A stretch of DNA of 8,174 nucleotides, from positions 1 through 8,174 of the forward strand of contig WOUX01000109.1 in NCBI GenBank assembly GCA_009773075.1, in the 5' to 3' direction. The position numbers and the translations under genes were made by a program. Source of the stretch: a bacterium (GTDB lineage: Bacteria; Desulfobacterota; UBA8473). Below are positions 5,752 through 8,174 of the stretch, piece by piece. Numbering within the stretch: the first letter of the stretch is position 1; every line of letters begins with the position of its first letter. The notes beneath the pieces were generated by a model that worked only from the letters and a program-made list of their open reading frames with translations, was not told the DNA's origin and made no database searches.

Positions 5752-7458
5752 ATGATGAATAGAGATATTGAGAGGTTAAACGATGGGAAAGAGAAAATAG
5801 TTGGATATGAGGGAATAAACACCGATATTACAGAGAGGAAAAACATAGAACATGAACTGAGAAAAGCCAATGATTTTTTCAAGAACCTTATTGATAGCTC
5901 GGTAGACGGGATAATTGCCGCTGATATAAAAGGGAATATAGTTATCTTTAATAAAGTAGCTGAGAAGCTGTTGGGATATAAGGCGGGAGAGGTGATTGGA
6001 AAGCTGCACATAACAGGGATATACCCCCCTGGTGTTGCCAAAGATATAATGAAAAAGTTAAGGAGCAAGGAATTCGGTGGTGTGGGGAAGTTAGAGACAA
6101 CTCAGAGTACTCTGGTTGACAAAGATGGAGAACATATACCCATAAACATCTCAACTGCCATAGTCTATGAGGATGGAAAGGAAATAGCGACTGTAGGCAT
6201 ATTCACCGACCTGAGAGAAAAATTGAGGATGGAGAGGGAGCTCAGGGCCTCGGAAGAGGATTACAGGCGGTTGTTTGAATACGTGCGCTGTGGTGTTTAC
6301 ATCAGTACCAAAGAGGGGAAATTTATAGATGCCAACAAGGCACTACTGGATATGCTGGAATACGAAAGCAAAGAGGAATTCCTTGAGATTGATATAACCG
6401 GAGATCTCTATTTGAGGCCCGAAGATCGTCAAAGATTTCAGGAGATGATCGAGCGAAGCGGTCATGTGATCGATTACGAGGTTGATTTTAAACGGAAAAA
6501 TGGGAAGGCTATTTCGGTCTTGCTCACAAGCCATGTTCGCTATGATAATCAAGGGAGTGTCTTAGGGTATGAAGGGATCATTGTTGATCAATCCCAGAGA
6601 AAACGGATGGAGAGAAAGCTCAGGGCCTCGGAAGAGGATTACAAAAATTTGTTTGACCATGTGGGTTGTGGCGTGTTTATCAGTACCAAAGAAGGGAAAT
6701 TCATAGATGCCAATCAGTCTCTTCTGGACATGCTGGGGTACGAAAACAAAGAGGAATTCCTGGAGATTGATATAACCAGAGATATCTATTTGAGGCCCGA
6801 AGATCGTCAGAGATTTCAGGAGATGATCGAGCAAAAAGGTCATGTGATCGATTACGAGGTTGATTTTAAACGGAAAGATGGGAAGGCTATTTCGGTCTTG
6901 CTCACAAGCCATGTTCGCTATGACCAGGATGGGAATGTATCAGGATACGAAGGGATCAATGTGGATCAATCTCAGCGAAAAGAGATGGAGAAGAAGCTCA
7001 AGGAGGCCCACGATTTTCTGAACAAGACTATTCATAGTTCGCCAAACCCTATTATGGCGACCGATATGAAGGGGAATATCATCATCTGGAACCGGGCTGC
7101 CGAAGAAGCCCTTGGATGTAAGGCAGAGGATGTGATCGGCAAGATGAACATCGAAAAGATTTATTCAGAAGGGGATGCCAGAAAAGTAATGCAAATGATG
7201 CGAGGTCCAGAGTATGGTGGTGTGGGCAAATTGAGAGCATACCCCATAACCTATGTGAGAGAGGATGGCCAAATTGTTGAGGGGAACCTTTCGGCATCCA
7301 TCATTTACGATGCAAAAGGGAATGAAGTTGCTTCTGTAGGAATATTTGTAGACCTGGGGGAGAGCCTGGAGATGGAACGAAGGCTGAGACAGACGCAGGA
7401 ACAGTTATTGCAGTCAGAAAAGCTGGCGGCCATGGGGGAAAACCGAGATTTCTCCTGA
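5752..7458 (+). CDS. PAS-repeat sensor histidine kinase, 5' part (four PAS domains, ends just before the H-box)
   Basis: About 568 residues, numbered from ATG 5752. Residues 12-31 are an isolated PAC-like tail (GYEGINTDITERK) with no PAS core before it. Four full PAS-PAC domains follow at about 36-155, 168-280, 293-405 and 418-535, joined by short charged helices. PAS1 and PAS4 resemble each other (both have the FGGVGKL/YGGVGKL loop), while PAS2 and PAS3 are near-identical tandem copies. No signal peptide or membrane segment is seen, so it would be a cytoplasmic sensor of an unknown cue. The C-terminus, LLQSEKLAAMGE (about 552-563), is the usual lead-in to a HisKA H-box, but the frame then reads NRDFS and stops. 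The phospho-accepting His is absent. The kinase continues in another frame at 7439-8020. ATG 5755 is the better-spaced start. As it stands this is a PAS-only fragment. Confidence 0.88.
   Translation: MMNRDIERLNDGKEKIVGYEGINTDITERKNIEHELRKANDFFKNLIDSSVDGIIAADIKGNIVIFNKVAEKLLGYKAGEVIGKLHITGIYPPGVAKDIMKKLRSKEFGGVGKLETTQSTLVDKDGEHIPINISTAIVYEDGKEIATVGIFTDLREKLRMERELRASEEDYRRLFEYVRCGVYISTKEGKFIDANKALLDMLEYESKEEFLEIDITGDLYLRPEDRQRFQEMIERSGHVIDYEVDFKRKNGKAISVLLTSHVRYDNQGSVLGYEGIIVDQSQRKRMERKLRASEEDYKNLFDHVGCGVFISTKEGKFIDANQSLLDMLGYENKEEFLEIDITRDIYLRPEDRQRFQEMIEQKGHVIDYEVDFKRKDGKAISVLLTSHVRYDQDGNVSGYEGINVDQSQRKEMEKKLKEAHDFLNKTIHSSPNPIMATDMKGNIIIWNRAAEEALGCKAEDVIGKMNIEKIYSEGDARKVMQMMRGPEYGGVGKLRAYPITYVREDGQIVEGNLSASIIYDAKGNEVASVGIFVDLGESLEMERRLRQTQEQLLQSEKLAAMGENRDFS
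6229..6984 (+). repeat. Tandem 378-bp duplication encoding PAS2 and PAS3
   Basis: Two contiguous 126-codon units, 6229-6606 and 6607-6984, encode the second and third PAS domains. At protein level I count 22 differences in 126 aligned residues (about 83% identical). DNA similarity is also high, including synonymous sites: 6463-6545 and 6841-6923 differ at one of 83 bases. This indicates a recent in-frame duplication or gene conversion. Confidence 0.9.
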
Positions 7459-7483
7459 GAACAAGAGAAGAAAGATTCTGGAT

Positions 7484-8020
7484 ATGGCCCTTTCCGAGAC
7501 AGTAAGATTGTCCGAGTTGCTCCGCAAGATGCTCTCTTTTTCCAGGCCTGATGAGGAAGAAAGGCATCCTACAGATATTAATACAATCCTTGATGAGATA
7601 CTGCTTCTCCATGAGAAACAACTGCGAGAACACAGTATTCGGGTCTCTTCCTCTTTTGCAGAGGGTTTGGAAAAGGTTTATGCATCAAAGAATCATCTTA
7701 GGCAGGTCTTTCTGAATATAATCTCGAATGCTCGAGATGCCATGCCGGAAGGTGGAACCTTAACAGTAAAGACTAATGGCGGGAAAGACAATGTCCAGAT
7801 TCAGATATCCGATACAGGAATTGGTATAAGAGAAGAGAATCTTGATAAGATTTTTGATGCCTTTTTTACTACTAAAAATGGTAGAAAAGACGCCGGCCTT
7901 GGCCTGTCTGTCTGCTATGGGTTTGTAAAAGACCATGGAGGTGATATTAAAGTGGAAAGCAAGGTAGGTTCTGGAACAACCTTTACCATCATCCTTCCTG
8001 TTTTTATCCCTTCTATTTAA
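7484..8020 (+). CDS. Histidine kinase 3' part: second DHp helix and HATPase_c catalytic domain, separated from its sensor
   Basis: The 178-codon frame from ATG 7484 encodes the rest of the kinase; homology extends upstream without a start to about 7439 (KTEISPENKRRKILDM). Residues 1-22 are the second dimerisation helix (LSELLRKMLSFSRP). The ATP-binding domain follows, with N-box NIISNARDA (78-86), G1 box DTGIGI (110-115), F-box FDAFFTTK (124-131), G2 box GLGLS (138-142) and GSGTTFTI (162-169). All ATP-binding motifs look intact, so nucleotide binding is plausible, but there is no H-box. The frame is +1 relative to the PAS part, whose stop lies 25 bp before this ATG. There is no strong SD (only a purine-rich AGAGAAGAAAG 12 nt upstream), so translation would need reinitiation. 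It is most simply the tail of a broken gene. Confidence 0.85.
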   Translation: MALSETVRLSELLRKMLSFSRPDEEERHPTDINTILDEILLLHEKQLREHSIRVSSSFAEGLEKVYASKNHLRQVFLNIISNARDAMPEGGTLTVKTNGGKDNVQIQISDTGIGIREENLDKIFDAFFTTKNGRKDAGLGLSVCYGFVKDHGGDIKVESKVGSGTTFTIILPVFIPSI

Positions 8021-8174
8021 TCCTATCACAATAGAAAAGTCGAAAATAACCAAAATTTTACTCGACGATCAATAATAGAAATAAATATAATAACTATAAA
8101 AAATAAAGAATCTACCCCAAAAATTTTACTTGACAATCAGTAAAAACTATAATAATAGAAAATATAGTGATAAT
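8021..8174 (+). promoter_or_regulatory. AT-rich region with two promoter-like elements facing right
   Basis: There is no gene here. Two related blocks occur: CCAAAATTTTACTCGACGAT from 8050, with TCGACG (8062-8067), 18 bp and TATAAT (8086-8091); and CCAAAAATTTTACTTGACAA from 8117, with a perfect TTGACA (8130-8135) and AATAAT (8151-8156) after 15 bp. In the second block TTTTACT (8124-8130) and AGTAAAA (8139-8145) form a 7-bp-arm inverted repeat over the -35. They would drive a gene beyond position 8174. No terminator hairpin follows the kinase stop. Confidence 0.45.

Larger units (their letters stand above)
5752..8020 (+). pseudogene. Whole PAS histidine kinase locus, disrupted by a deletion of the H-box plus frame change
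   Basis: Reading the two parts as one gene gives PAS x4, the start of HisKA (SEKLAAMGE), then directly helix 2 (KTEISPENKRRK) and HATPase_c. In kinases of this type that I recall, roughly 24 residues of the form LTSQxAHELNNPIYGIMNTLELL lie between MG and KTE. Shifting the frame by +1 at the GGGGG run (7434-7438) joins MG to KTE and still omits these residues, so a simple sequencing indel cannot explain the break. The missing length should be 3n+2 bases, about 71-74. The result is a kinase unable to autophosphorylate in the normal way. Confidence 0.75.

Noticed and set aside
6343..6912. Two minus-strand frames with nearly the same protein start (MACEQDRNSLPIFPFKINLV)
   Set aside because: They are antisense images of the duplicated PAS2/PAS3 units; their similarity just reflects the tandem duplication.
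6229..6984. CRISPR-like or satellite repeat
   Set aside because: The two long repeats are in-frame protein-coding PAS domains with no spacers; no short regularly spaced repeats exist in the window.
7434..7446. Programmed +1 frameshift at GGGGGAAAACC linking the two kinase parts
   Set aside because: A shift would join the frames but the product would still lack the H-box helix, so it cannot give a normal kinase; no classic slippery site plus structure is seen.

Overview
The window looks like a chromosomal segment of a mid-GC, probably anaerobic, Deltaproteobacteria/Desulfobacterota-type bacterium. This is an inference from the style of the PAS-rich histidine kinase, the paired acyl-CoA dehydrogenases, the fused CobA-HemD gene and a GC-rich interspersed repeat that resembles ones I recall from that group. 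No rRNA, tRNA, transposase, integrase or CRISPR array is visible.

Layout, left to right. (1) 1-2163, minus strand: a probable two-gene operon with an eight-helix AI-2E/PerM-family membrane protein first (GTG start, good sigma70-type promoter at 2197-2225). After 37 bp comes a fused uroporphyrinogen-III methyltransferase/uroporphyrinogen-III synthase (TTG start), which runs off the left edge. (2) 2164-2824: a 661-bp gene-free stretch with three perfect DnaA boxes, an AT-rich segment with a repeated 9-mer, and a small hairpin. Together these look like a replication-origin or DnaA-binding locus. (3) 2739-3166: a GC-rich hairpin-bearing repeat fused directly onto a hotdog thioesterase gene that has lost its N-terminal catalytic segment. 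(4) 3163-5521, minus strand: two acyl-CoA dehydrogenase genes, 16 bp apart. One keeps a helix-G glutamate base and the other has no obvious base, which suggests a heteromeric enzyme like the alpha2beta2 dehydrogenases of steroid side-chain or dicarboxylate oxidation. (5) 5522-5751: divergent regulatory region with promoters, a 13-bp palindrome and an imperfect inverted repeat. (6) 5752-8020, plus strand: a PAS-PAS-PAS-PAS histidine kinase broken in two. The gap falls on the H-box, so the phospho-accepting histidine is missing even if the frame is restored. Two of its PAS domains are a recent 378-bp tandem duplication. (7) 8021-8174: AT-rich, with two promoter-like copies of a related element that presumably drive a gene beyond the edge.

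The intact genes serve tetrapyrrole (siroheme/cobalamin/heme) synthesis and beta-oxidation-type acyl-CoA dehydrogenation. The most interesting material is the decay and rearrangement (truncated thioesterase beside the repeat, kinase without an H-box, PAS duplication) and the DnaA-box cluster. I see no convincing new defence or biosynthetic system.
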